From assembly GCA_020860715.1 (NCBI GenBank), contig JAJBTU010000034.1:38267-96861 (forward strand): a stretch of 58,595 nucleotides of DNA, in the 5' to 3' direction. Shown here piece by piece: positions 34,628 through 42,019 of the stretch. This stretch comes from Clostridiales bacterium (GTDB lineage Bacteria > Bacillota > Clostridia > Lachnospirales > Lachnospiraceae). Made by a program: the position numbers and the translations under genes. The notes under the pieces were generated by a model. It had not been told where the DNA came from, did not search any database, and saw nothing but the letters and a program-made list of their open reading frames with translations. Numbering within the stretch: position 1 is the first letter of the stretch; each line of letters starts with the position of its first letter.

Positions 34628-36133
34628 TTACCCGAACATCTCCAGCCCTTTCGTGAGCAGATTCACGATCGGCTGAGAGCCCAGCCCGAGCACCAGATTC
34701 AGCGCAATAAACAGCACCAGCACCACTGTTTTCTGCGGCTGCTCCCGGACAGTAATCGTCCGTGTATCCGTCTCGATTCCCGCCCGATGCGGCGGCGTAT
34801 AAATCCGAATAACCGTTTTCATAAAATAAATCGCATTCAGCAGGGTACTCAGAGCCAGCGCGATCATCGCCGGGATCAGCTTGCCCGAGGTATCATAAGC
34901 CGCGGACGCAAAAAGCACCTTGGAGATAAAACCGGAAAACAGCGGAATGCCGACCATCGACAGCGAACCTGCCGTAAAGGCGACGCCCGCGATCTTATTC
35001 CGGTAGCCGGAGCCGGTCAGCCCGAAAAAGTCCGTGTCATGGCTGGAGACATCCGTCAGCCCCGAAGCCGATATAAACAGCATGGATTTGGTCGCGGCAT
35101 GGCTTAAAATATGAAACAGGCTGGCGATCATTCCCGCCGTCGTGCCAAGCCCGAAGCCCATGTAAATATAACCGATCTGCGCCACCGAAGACCAGGCGAT
35201 CATCCGGCGGATGTTGCTCTCGCGGATCGCGTTGACCGACCCGAAGATCATGCCCAGCACACCGAACACAAACAGAACGTTGATGACCTTGCTCTCGCGG
35301 ATCACATCGAATCCGATTACCCTGTAGAAAATCTTAATCACCAGAAAAATGTAGCCCTTGGAGACCAGTGAGGATAAGATCGCGGCGGACGACAGCGTCG
35401 AATATCCGTACGCGTCCGGCACCCAGGAGTGAAACGGAAACAGCGCGCTTTTGATCGCAAGGCCGACCGACATCAGTGTGATCGCAATCAACAGCGGAAT
35501 ATGGTATTCGCCCGACTGCTGCAGCAAAGCGACCTGCTCTTTGATATTGCTCATCAGCAGGTGTCCGGTCAGATCATACAGATAACAGATGCCCATCAGC
35601 AAAAGTCCCGATCCTAAAAGGCTCATGATCATATACCGCGTCGCCGCCTCAATTGCCCGGCCGTTCTGCCGGATCATGATCAGGCCGCAGGCCGAGATCG
35701 TATTAATCTCCACAAAAACATACGCCGTAAAGAGGTCGTTCGTATAAATCAGCGCAAGCAGGGAGGACAGCAGCAGGCCGACCATCACGTAGTAGAGGTT
35801 CTGCTTCGTCTCCTCCACTTCTTCCGCCAGTTCCCGGCGGCCGCCCAGCATACAGAGCAGCATGACCACGCAGAAAAAGACAGCCATAAACGCTTCCAGA
35901 ATACCGACGCGGATCTCATTGCCCCACGGTGCGGAAAAATGTCCCATCTGGTAAACATACGCCTCGCCGGTCTGAATCGTAAAGATCAGCACCGCCACGG
36001 ACATCACCAGAATCAGCGCGATGACAATCGTATTGACCCATTTCGCCGCCTTACTTTTTAAGATTGAGCAGAGCGGTCCAGAAAACAGCGCCAGAATAAT
36101 GGTCAGGAACGGAAAATTCTGAACGAGCTCCAT
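34628..36133 (-). CDS. mrpD: Mrp antiporter subunit D (MbhH-like)
   Basis: 501 residues. Start ATG at 36133 overlaps the stop of mrpC by one base (TGATG), with AAGGAGGGA upstream. Conserved: glutamate about 142 in TAYVFVEINTISACGLIMIRQ, lysine in SVGLAIKSALFPFHSWVPDAYGYSTLSSAAILSS, then SLVSKGYIFLVIKIFY and the ILSHAATKSMLFISA helix. This is the copy closest to true MrpD/MbhH because it directly follows C, as in Mrp and Mbh operons. It would carry one cation/proton path in the membrane. Confidence 0.9.
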   Translation of the reverse strand: MELVQNFPFLTIILALFSGPLCSILKSKAAKWVNTIVIALILVMSVAVLIFTIQTGEAYVYQMGHFSAPWGNEIRVGILEAFMAVFFCVVMLLCMLGGRRELAEEVEETKQNLYYVMVGLLLSSLLALIYTNDLFTAYVFVEINTISACGLIMIRQNGRAIEAATRYMIMSLLGSGLLLMGICYLYDLTGHLLMSNIKEQVALLQQSGEYHIPLLIAITLMSVGLAIKSALFPFHSWVPDAYGYSTLSSAAILSSLVSKGYIFLVIKIFYRVIGFDVIRESKVINVLFVFGVLGMIFGSVNAIRESNIRRMIAWSSVAQIGYIYMGFGLGTTAGMIASLFHILSHAATKSMLFISASGLTDVSSHDTDFFGLTGSGYRNKIAGVAFTAGSLSMVGIPLFSGFISKVLFASAAYDTSGKLIPAMIALALSTLLNAIYFMKTVIRIYTPPHRAGIETDTRTITVREQPQKTVVLVLFIALNLVLGLGSQPIVNLLTKGLEMFG

Positions 36134-36510
36134 CACAATCCCTCCTTCTTCAGCTGCGTGGAAATCTCGTCAAGATTCAGCGTATGATACCGGCGGTACA
36201 GACGGATGGTCAGTGAAAGCATCAGCGCCGAAACCGACACGGACACCACGATGCCGGTCAGCACCAGGCCGCTCGGGATCGGGTTGACATAAGCGTCCAC
36301 GCTCTGCACGCCGTCCACCACGATCGGCGCTTTGTGTCCCTCTATGTAACCTTTCAGCGCAAGGAACAGATAAATCGCCGTATCCATAATATTCATGCCG
36401 ATAATCTTTTTGATCAGGTTCGGCTGCAGAAGCAGATTGGAAAACCCGATCACAAACAGAAGCATCGCCACGGCTTCCTCATAATTGTTAATTAGATTTG
36501 AAATATTCAT
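36133..36510 (-). CDS. mrpC: Mrp antiporter subunit C (NuoK/MbhG-like)
   Basis: 125 residues from the ATG at 36510 (MNISNLINNYEEAVAM), chosen for GGAAAGGAG about ten bases upstream; an upstream extension has no ribosome site. Three helices: AVAMLLFVIGFSNLLLQ, KIIGMNIMDTAIYLFLALKG and GLVLTGIVVSVSVSALMLSLTI. NPIPSGLVLTGIVVS is the MrpC/NuoK signature. Lies between the B-type gene and mrpD. Confidence 0.9.
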   Translation of the reverse strand: MNISNLINNYEEAVAMLLFVIGFSNLLLQPNLIKKIIGMNIMDTAIYLFLALKGYIEGHKAPIVVDGVQSVDAYVNPIPSGLVLTGIVVSVSVSALMLSLTIRLYRRYHTLNLDEISTQLKKEGL

Positions 36511-36597
36511 CCTCAACCGTCTCCTTTCCCAAAGCAGGCAATCTCCGGCAGAAACGCAAAACAAAATCTGTCAGACTGACATCTGCAAAACGCATTC

Positions 36598-37722
36598 TCA
36601 ATAGCCTCCCTTGCGGAACATGGCGTAGAACGTGTACATCGTACCGGCCACCACAATGCCGACGCAGATATTCAGTACAAAGATCAGGCCGCTGCTTAAG
36701 ATTGCCCCCGGAGTTCCCAGCGGAATCACACTCTCGATCTCATTCGCTCCGGTATAAAACGAATAGCATTTCGAAAGAGAATAGCAGGCCAGCGCGGTAA
36801 AACTCGTGACCATGTAGGTCTTTGCCGTGAAGAAGCGCTCCGTCTTCGCAAAACCAAACGCATTCACATACAGGATCAGCCCCGCGCCGATCACCGCGCC
36901 GCCGGAAAATCCGCCGCCCGGCCCCAGATGCCCGCAGAGGATCACATAGATGCCGAAAATAAAAATCAGCGGCACCAGAATCTTTGCGACCGTCTGCAGG
37001 ATCACGTCATTTTTCGGTTCATAAATACGGTCGTTTGCGTGCTGCTTTTTTTTGTCCTCATCGCGGTCCAGCCGCAGCAGAATCAGCACCGTCATCGTCG
37101 CCGCAAAAAGCACATGCGACTCGCCGAGCGTATCAAACGCACGATAGTCCAGGATCATGCCCGTCACAATATTCACCGCGCCAGTCTCCTGCAGACCGCT
37201 CTCGATGTAGCGTGCAGAGACCTCATTGTTCACCGGACGGTCTTCCTCTCCCTCTGTCGGCAGCCAGGACACCGCCGTCAGAAGCATGATCAGCAGAAAC
37301 ACGCAGAATACCGCCGCACAGGCCCGGTAAATGCCCCGGAACGCGCGTATATCGCGGTTGCGGTCCGAATTGTATACCCACGCCGCAAGACGCGCTTTCT
37401 TCTCTTCCTCGTAGGATAAAGGCGCGGACGCGGTGCGTTTCCCGTCCATATCCAGGCCTCCCATTCCCAGGGCGCCCGAACCGCCTTGCTTCAGAATCCC
37501 TTTTCGCTTCGTTTTTTTGCCATCCGTATGTGCGGCCGTCTCCCCGGATGCCTCCGGTGCGATCTGTTGTACGCATTGTACGGATTCCGGATCGTCTTCA
37601 TGAGCATTCGGAGCCTTCATCTCCACTGTATCCAGGAACGGATCCTTCTCTCCACCCAGCCACTGGCGAAAGCGGAATGAACGGGTCTTCTGATATTCTT
37701 CCTCAGAGCGTTTTCTGCTCAT
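36598..37722 (-). CDS. mrpB: Fused MbhE-like + Mrp subunit B protein
   Basis: 374 residues. The ATG at 37722 overlaps the end of the upstream gene and has AAAGGAGG eight bases upstream, so it was preferred over an extension to 37785. Residues 1 to about 125 are a hydrophilic Lys/Glu-rich cytosolic tail not found in ordinary MrpB. A first helix (IYRACAAVFCVFLLIMLLTAVSWLP) and a loop ending NIVTGMILDYRAFDTLGE look like MbhE. The rest (VAKILVPLIFIFGIYVILCGHLGPGGGFSGGAVIGAGLILY) is MrpB/MbhF. In Pyrococcus Mbh these are separate genes; in Mrp the E part belongs to the MrpA C-terminus. Confidence 0.85.
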   Translation of the reverse strand: MSRKRSEEEYQKTRSFRFRQWLGGEKDPFLDTVEMKAPNAHEDDPESVQCVQQIAPEASGETAAHTDGKKTKRKGILKQGGSGALGMGGLDMDGKRTASAPLSYEEEKKARLAAWVYNSDRNRDIRAFRGIYRACAAVFCVFLLIMLLTAVSWLPTEGEEDRPVNNEVSARYIESGLQETGAVNIVTGMILDYRAFDTLGESHVLFAATMTVLILLRLDRDEDKKKQHANDRIYEPKNDVILQTVAKILVPLIFIFGIYVILCGHLGPGGGFSGGAVIGAGLILYVNAFGFAKTERFFTAKTYMVTSFTALACYSLSKCYSFYTGANEIESVIPLGTPGAILSSGLIFVLNICVGIVVAGTMYTFYAMFRKGGY

Positions 37723-38212
37723 TCTTTCCGCCTCCTTTTGCCTTTTTCTGTTTTGCAGCCATGTCTGCTTCTGTGGAGCAACCATCCACGGTCAAGATTA
37801 TCTCTTTGCCTGTATCCTTGTCAGAAAGCGCATTATCGGATGTTTCCACAGCAATATTCTCAACCGCCGGCCTATTACCCGCCTCAGCTATACCCACAGC
37901 CTCAGCAGTAAACGGTTCTTCCACTTCATTTCCGTCCTCGGTCGTGATCGGCTGCTCCGCTTCCTCTCCGTCCTCATCCGCGATCGCATGAATCTTCTTA
38001 AGCGTCACAAAAAACAGAATGCTCGTCACACCCGCGCCGACCGCCGCCTCCGTGATGGCCAGATCCGGCGATTCCAGCAGAATCCAGATGATCGACATCA
38101 CAAGACTGTATGACATATAGATCAGCAGCGAATTCAGAAGGTTCTTTGAAAGACTGACCGAAATCGCGCAGACCACCAGAAATCCCAGCAATATACAGGT
38201 AAAAAATTGCAT
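37703..38212 (-). CDS. MbhD-like (DUF4040) antiporter subunit with acidic tail
   Basis: 169 residues. The first about 75 hold three helices and the conserved motif ESPDLAITEAAVGAGVTSILFFVTLKKI of MbhD and the MrpA C-terminal region. The remaining about 90 residues (DEDGEEAEQPITTEDGNEVEE...) are an acidic, disordered-looking cytosolic tail absent from most family members. ATG with AGGAGG eight bases upstream, abutting the mrpG stop. Overlaps the next gene by 20 bp. Confidence 0.85.
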   Translation of the reverse strand: MQFFTCILLGFLVVCAISVSLSKNLLNSLLIYMSYSLVMSIIWILLESPDLAITEAAVGAGVTSILFFVTLKKIHAIADEDGEEAEQPITTEDGNEVEEPFTAEAVGIAEAGNRPAVENIAVETSDNALSDKDTGKEIILTVDGCSTEADMAAKQKKAKGGGKNEQKTL

Positions 38213-38215
38213 CGT

Positions 38216-38584
38216 CTACGCCTCCTGTCCTTCCTGCAATTCCTCCTCCAGAGTCTCAAGCGGCACCTCACGGTAATGCTTCTCCCGTTCCGGGTCCGTC
38301 GTCACCTCCAGCCGCGCAATCAGGTGGGAACTCGTCGGAGAAGAAAACCAGAGAAAGCAGACCACCAGAAACAGCTTCAATGAGGTAAGATTCGCCCCGT
38401 TCATCACGATCAGACCGACCAAAGAAAAGCCGATGCCGAGCGTATCTCCCATCGCCGCCGCGTGCATCCGGTTCAGCACATAATGAAAACGGTAGACGCC
38501 GATCATCTCCACCGCGAAAATGCCCAGTCCGAGCACAAGAAGAAGCGCGCCGATCAGAAAGCGCAGCCACTCAAACATCGCCAT
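38216..38584 (-). CDS. mrpG: Mrp antiporter subunit G
   Basis: 122 residues, three helices (FLIGALLLVLGLGIFAVEMIGVYRF; GDTLGIGFSLVGLIVMNG; LKLFLVVCFLWFSSPTSSHLIAR). VYRFHYVLNRMHAAAMGDTLGIG and SSPTSSHLIAR are typical of MrpG/MbhC. ATG at 38584 lies inside the end of mrpF (14-bp overlap) with AAAGGAG upstream. Confidence 0.9.
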   Translation of the reverse strand: MAMFEWLRFLIGALLLVLGLGIFAVEMIGVYRFHYVLNRMHAAAMGDTLGIGFSLVGLIVMNGANLTSLKLFLVVCFLWFSSPTSSHLIARLEVTTDPEREKHYREVPLETLEEELQEGQEA

Positions 38585-38981
38585 GATTCTTCTCCTTTCC
38601 CGCTGTGTCTGATATCATACTCTCCGCATCAGCGCCGCCCGCAGCTTCGGTCTGCGCCGCTGCTGTGCGGCCGGCCGTTTCCTTTTTCTCCAGGTATACG
38701 CCCATGTACACCTTCGTAAGTACAATCACCGCAAGGAAGCTGATCATCGCGTAGATCAGGCAAATATCCGCCAGATATCCCTCCTGCAGCATCAGCGTCA
38801 ATATCGCGATAATGACCATCACGATTGTTCCCATCATATTCACAGCGACCAGCCGGTCCGCCACCCGCGGCCCGATGATCGCCCGTATCAGGCAGAACAC
38901 CAGCAGGATTGCCAGAAAAATCAGCGCCGCCGTAAACAGCACCGTGTAAGCTGACGCAAGTCCCGGTATGCCCTCTCCCAT
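38571..38981 (-). CDS. mrpF: Mrp antiporter subunit F
   Basis: 136 residues. Family core IRAIIGPRVADRLVAVNMMGTIVMVIIAILTLMLQEGYLADICLIYAMISFLAVIVLTKVY, three helices. The C-terminal about 35 residues are Ala/Glu-rich and extra. Start has GAGGAGACGATAAC upstream. Between mrpE and mrpG. Confidence 0.9.
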   Translation of the reverse strand: MGEGIPGLASAYTVLFTAALIFLAILLVFCLIRAIIGPRVADRLVAVNMMGTIVMVIIAILTLMLQEGYLADICLIYAMISFLAVIVLTKVYMGVYLEKKETAGRTAAAQTEAAGGADAESMISDTAGKEKNHGDV

Positions 38982-39113
38982 GTTATCGTCTCCTCTCTAA
39001 AATCCACCACGCTGCACAGCCTGTTCCGCTGTGTTTTCCATATTTCTTTTCCGCAAAGCTGTTTCTGCAGCAGACAATACGCCTCAGTTTCAGGTTCTCA
39101 GCTTCAGACATTT

Positions 39114-39578
39114 TCAGGCATCTTCTTCCAGCTGTTCCAGCATCTTCGCACACACAGACGTCTCCATTCCCTCCGCCAGATCCTCATCCAGACAGTGTAC
39201 CAGATATTCCTCATCTTCCAGCGACACCGTGATCGTTCCCGGCGTCAGCGTGATCGCATTTGCCAGAAACGCACGTCCGGTCGGCGTCTTAAGATTCGAA
39301 CGAAAGCTGACCAGCACCGGCTTCAGTTCCTCTTCTTCCGATAAGATCATGTGGATCACCGCCAGATTCGCTTTTACGATCTCGCACACCAGAACGTACA
39401 CATAATGAATCATCCCCGGCAGCCGCCTGTAAATGCTGATCTCCTTTTTGATACTGTGGTCCAGAAAGGCACAGGTAAACGCAAAAATTGCCGCCGCAAC
39501 CCCCAGTCCAAACAATACGCTCTCTGTCGTCACAGAGCCAAAATATATGATCCATAATATAAAGTACAGCAGAAACAC
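39114..39578 (-). CDS. mrpE: Mrp antiporter subunit E
   Basis: 154 residues, first gene of the operon. GTG start at 39578 with AAAAAGGAGG seven to eight bases upstream. Two N-terminal helices, then EIVKANLAVIHMILSEEEELKPVLVSFRSNLKTPTGRAFLANAITLTPGTITVSLEDEEYLVHCLDE, the standard MrpE/MbhA cytosolic domain. No clear promoter was found. A 7-bp palindrome AAACGAT-GCAA-ATCGTTT (39602-39619) lies just upstream of the ribosome site and may be an operator. Confidence 0.9.
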   Translation of the reverse strand: MFLLYFILWIIYFGSVTTESVLFGLGVAAAIFAFTCAFLDHSIKKEISIYRRLPGMIHYVYVLVCEIVKANLAVIHMILSEEEELKPVLVSFRSNLKTPTGRAFLANAITLTPGTITVSLEDEEYLVHCLDEDLAEGMETSVCAKMLEQLEEDA

Positions 39579-39894
39579 CGTTGCCGCCTCCTTTTTATAG
39601 TAAACGATGCAAATCGTTTTATTTCCGCATCAATCATGTTTACAAATTTTTCATTCATTTTATCTCTTTTTTTATTTCATTCCAGAGTGAATTTCACACA
39701 TATTATCCGGCGTTTTTACAGGTTTATTGTTATATTTTTCGCCCCAAACGCACGGCGTCATTCTGCGCTTTATTCACAGGATTTTTCTGTATTTTATTCT
39801 ACACAGCTTCACGCGCTTTCGTCGTATAATTTCTGCTCGTCGCTGTACCGGGTTTGAACAGCAAAGCTGCTAATTTCCACTCGTGCCCGTGCGC

Positions 39895-39943
39895 ACAGGA
39901 AAATCCGCCGATATGAACTTTCATACCGGCGGATTTTCCTGTC
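39895..39943. terminator. Long hairpin, probable terminator of the DUF4143 ATPase gene
   Basis: ACAGGAAAATCCGCCG pairs perfectly with CGGCGGATTTTCCTGT across a 17-nt loop that itself can pair TATGAA/TTCATA. The four T's fall inside the stem rather than after it. It lies 24 bp past the ATPase stop. The remaining AT-rich gap (39620-39894) shows no gene. Confidence 0.6.
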
Positions 39944-39966
39944 AATATATAAGGCGCATATGACTT

Positions 39967-41307
39967 TCACCATGTCACATCCGCCAGATATCGTCTCAAA
40001 AGGAAGGCGCAGAAATACGGAAACGTATAAATATTATCACTGAAACCAATATTTCCTGCCGTCAGCTTGATCCCGGCCCTGATATCTGAATAATTCTCAT
40101 TCCGGATCAGGCTGCGAAGGGACTTTGCCATTCCATTGGTCGCTTTCACTTCCACCGGAAGCAGGCTTTTTTTCGTCCTCACAAAAAAATCCTCCTCCAG
40201 CGTGGAATTCTCCCGCTTATAGTAATAGAGGGAATACCCGCTTTTTACAAGCGCTTCCCCCACAATATTCTCATAAAGCGCACCTTTATATACACCAAGG
40301 TTTTTATTTGCCCTTAAATCTTCCTGCGCTTCATCGTCCAGCATGGCTACCAGCAGTCCGGAATCCTGAAAATAAATCTTGTATTTTGTCTCATCATAAT
40401 TTCCCTTAAGCGGAAGCTCCGGATAATTCAGACAATAACACACATTGATCAGTCCGGCGCTCTCCAGCCATTCAATGCATCCCCGATAATCTTTGAATCT
40501 GGCGTCCTTTGCAATTTTGGAAATCTGAAACTTCTTATTGTCTTTGGCCAGCTGCACCGGAATCTGATTGAAGACGTTCAGAATCCTTGTCTGATCCATC
40601 CCTTCCACGTATTTGCGGATATCCTCTCTGTAATCCTCAAGCAGCTGCCGCTGCATCCCCAGCGTTCCTTCAAATGTACCTTTTTCTATATATTCCCTGA
40701 CGACTGCCGGCATCCCTCCCAGGATGCAGTAATCCAGAAACAATTCCCCATATACAGACATTTCCAGCTGTGAAAAAGGCACCTGCTCCTTCATGTGGAT
40801 GAGCATTTCCTCCACCGTCCGGGCATCGTAGCCTTTCGCCAGAAGAAATTCCTCAAAATCCAGCGAGAACATTTCATAATCGGTCTTGTAACCCACACTG
40901 TTGCTCTCGATCCGTTTGTAAGATATGCCCAGAAGCGATCCGCTGCATATCACATCAAAGCGTCCGTCCAGCTTAAAAAACTTCAATGAGGTAGCGATAT
41001 CCGGAAAGTCCTGTATTTCGTCAAAAAATATCAGCGTTTTCCCTTCACGAAACTTTTTCTCCGGATCAATCCGGGAAATATTTTTTATAATGCTGTCCGT
41101 CTTATAACCATCCTCACAGATCAGTCTGTACTTTGGTTCCTCCACAAAATTAATAGAAACTACATTTTCATAATTCGCATTGCCAAAGCGCAGGATAGAC
41201 TCTGTCTTCCCGACCTGTCTGGAACCTTTTACGATCAGCGGATTATGATCCGGCGTATTCTTCCATTCCAAAAGGTAGCTGTCGATCTTTCTTTGCAGAT
41301 AAATCAT
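39967..41307 (-). CDS. AAA-family ATPase with DUF4143 domain
   Basis: 446 residues from the ATG at 41307 (MIYLQRKIDSYLLEW), with AAGGAGG about ten bases upstream. The N-terminal AAA_14 domain has Walker A IVKGSRQVGKTESIL (about 26-40), Walker B TLIFFDEIQDFPDIATSLKFF and sensor-like DVICSGSLLG. The C-terminal DUF4143 region (YFQDSGLLVAMLD... ALYENIVGEALVKSGYSLYYYKRENSTLEEDFFV...LLPVEVKA) resembles a restriction-endonuclease-like fold with an E...EVK pattern. These ATPases are common in anaerobes, often mobile or defence-linked; function is unknown. Not related by operon to its neighbours. Confidence 0.88.
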   Translation of the reverse strand: MIYLQRKIDSYLLEWKNTPDHNPLIVKGSRQVGKTESILRFGNANYENVVSINFVEEPKYRLICEDGYKTDSIIKNISRIDPEKKFREGKTLIFFDEIQDFPDIATSLKFFKLDGRFDVICSGSLLGISYKRIESNSVGYKTDYEMFSLDFEEFLLAKGYDARTVEEMLIHMKEQVPFSQLEMSVYGELFLDYCILGGMPAVVREYIEKGTFEGTLGMQRQLLEDYREDIRKYVEGMDQTRILNVFNQIPVQLAKDNKKFQISKIAKDARFKDYRGCIEWLESAGLINVCYCLNYPELPLKGNYDETKYKIYFQDSGLLVAMLDDEAQEDLRANKNLGVYKGALYENIVGEALVKSGYSLYYYKRENSTLEEDFFVRTKKSLLPVEVKATNGMAKSLRSLIRNENYSDIRAGIKLTAGNIGFSDNIYTFPYFCAFLLRRYLADVTW

Positions 41308-41334
41308 TTCCTGTACGCCTCCTTCCATGCAGGA

Positions 41335-41392
41335 AGTATACAAAAAAATGAGCGACTTTTCAAGCGTTTTCCCAAAAAAATGAGCGACTTTT
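41335..41392 (-). promoter_or_regulatory. Promoter with twin 20-bp direct repeats upstream of the DUF4143 ATPase
   Basis: -35 TTGAAA (41358-41363) and -10 TATACT (41335-41340), 17-bp spacer. A perfect 20-bp repeat (core AAAAGTCGCTCATTTTTTT on the minus strand) occurs at 41341-41360, filling the spacer, and again at 41373-41392, 32 bp away or about three helical turns. This is a strong candidate for a repressor operator pair. Confidence 0.75.
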
Positions 41393-41460
41393 ATTTATAT
41401 AGTCCAGAAAATATGATTTTTTACTGTTGTCCCCTGTCTTTCCTGTAAACCGCCCATGCT

Positions 41461-41817
41461 TTACTCTTTCATTTTCGGCTTAAAGATCCAGCTCGCGATA
41501 TAGGAAAAAATCAGCGCCGCGCTGATCCCGACCGCGCTCGCCTTCAGGCCGCCCTCGAACAGCCCCAGAAAGCCGTGGTCATCAATCGCTTCCTTTACGC
41601 CTTTCCAGAGCGTGTTCCCAAAGCCCAGAAGCGGCACAGATGCGCCCGCCCCGGCAAAATCGATCAGCTTATCATATAGCCCGACAGAGCCGAGTACCGC
41701 GCCAAGACATACCAGAATCACCATCACACGCCCCGGCATCAGTTTTGTTTTTTCCAGTAAAATCTGGACGAGGGCGCAGATCAGTCCGCCCACCCAGAAT
41801 GCATTGATGTAATCCAT
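41461..41817 (-). CDS. spoVAE: Stage V sporulation protein AE
   Basis: 118 residues from ATG 41817 (MDYINAFWVGGLICALVQILLEKT), ribosome site GGAAGGAG. Four hydrophobic stretches; GVKEAIDDHGFLGLFEGGLKASAVGISAAL is the SpoVAEb signature. Inner spore membrane component of the dipicolinate channel, made in the forespore. Separated from spoVAD by about 200 bp that contain a palindromic insert. Confidence 0.92.
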   Translation of the reverse strand: MDYINAFWVGGLICALVQILLEKTKLMPGRVMVILVCLGAVLGSVGLYDKLIDFAGAGASVPLLGFGNTLWKGVKEAIDDHGFLGLFEGGLKASAVGISAALIFSYIASWIFKPKMKE

Positions 41818-41844
41818 AATAACTCCTTCCAAAAAACTTTCTCC

Positions 41845-42017
41845 GTGCTGCTGTGTTGTTCAGAACATCAGGCCGCAGACCGCCCTTGCGGGCTATATGC
41901 CGCTTAAGCGTCATATGTCTGTGGCTGATGGGCGTTCCGCCCATCCCACCAGGAAGATACAGCCTTTCGCAGATAAATCTGCAAAGTCTGTATTTTCCTG
42001 GTGCTGCTGTTCAGAAC
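41845..42017. repeat. Palindromic insert with flanking direct repeats between spoVAD and spoVAE
   Basis: GTGCTGCTGT(gtt)GTTCAGAAC at 41845-41866 and GTGCTGCTGTTCAGAAC at 42001-42017 are direct repeats. Between them lie three hairpins: ATCAGGCCGCAGAC/GTCTGTGGCTGAT (41867-41930) with smaller stems inside; GATGGGCG-TTC-CGCCCATC (41928-41946); and an almost perfect 24-bp stem from CACCAGGAA...GCAGAT to ATCTGC...TTCCTGGTG (41947-42004). It looks like a small non-coding mobile element with duplicated ends, or a structured RNA. Confidence 0.7.
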
Positions 42018-42019
42018 TG

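Noticed and set aside
28723-36133. Complex I (Nuo) operon
   Set aside because: There are no NuoB/C/D/E/F/G/H/I-type genes; the E-F-G-B-C order and the DUF4040 subunit identify the Mrp/Mbh membrane module.
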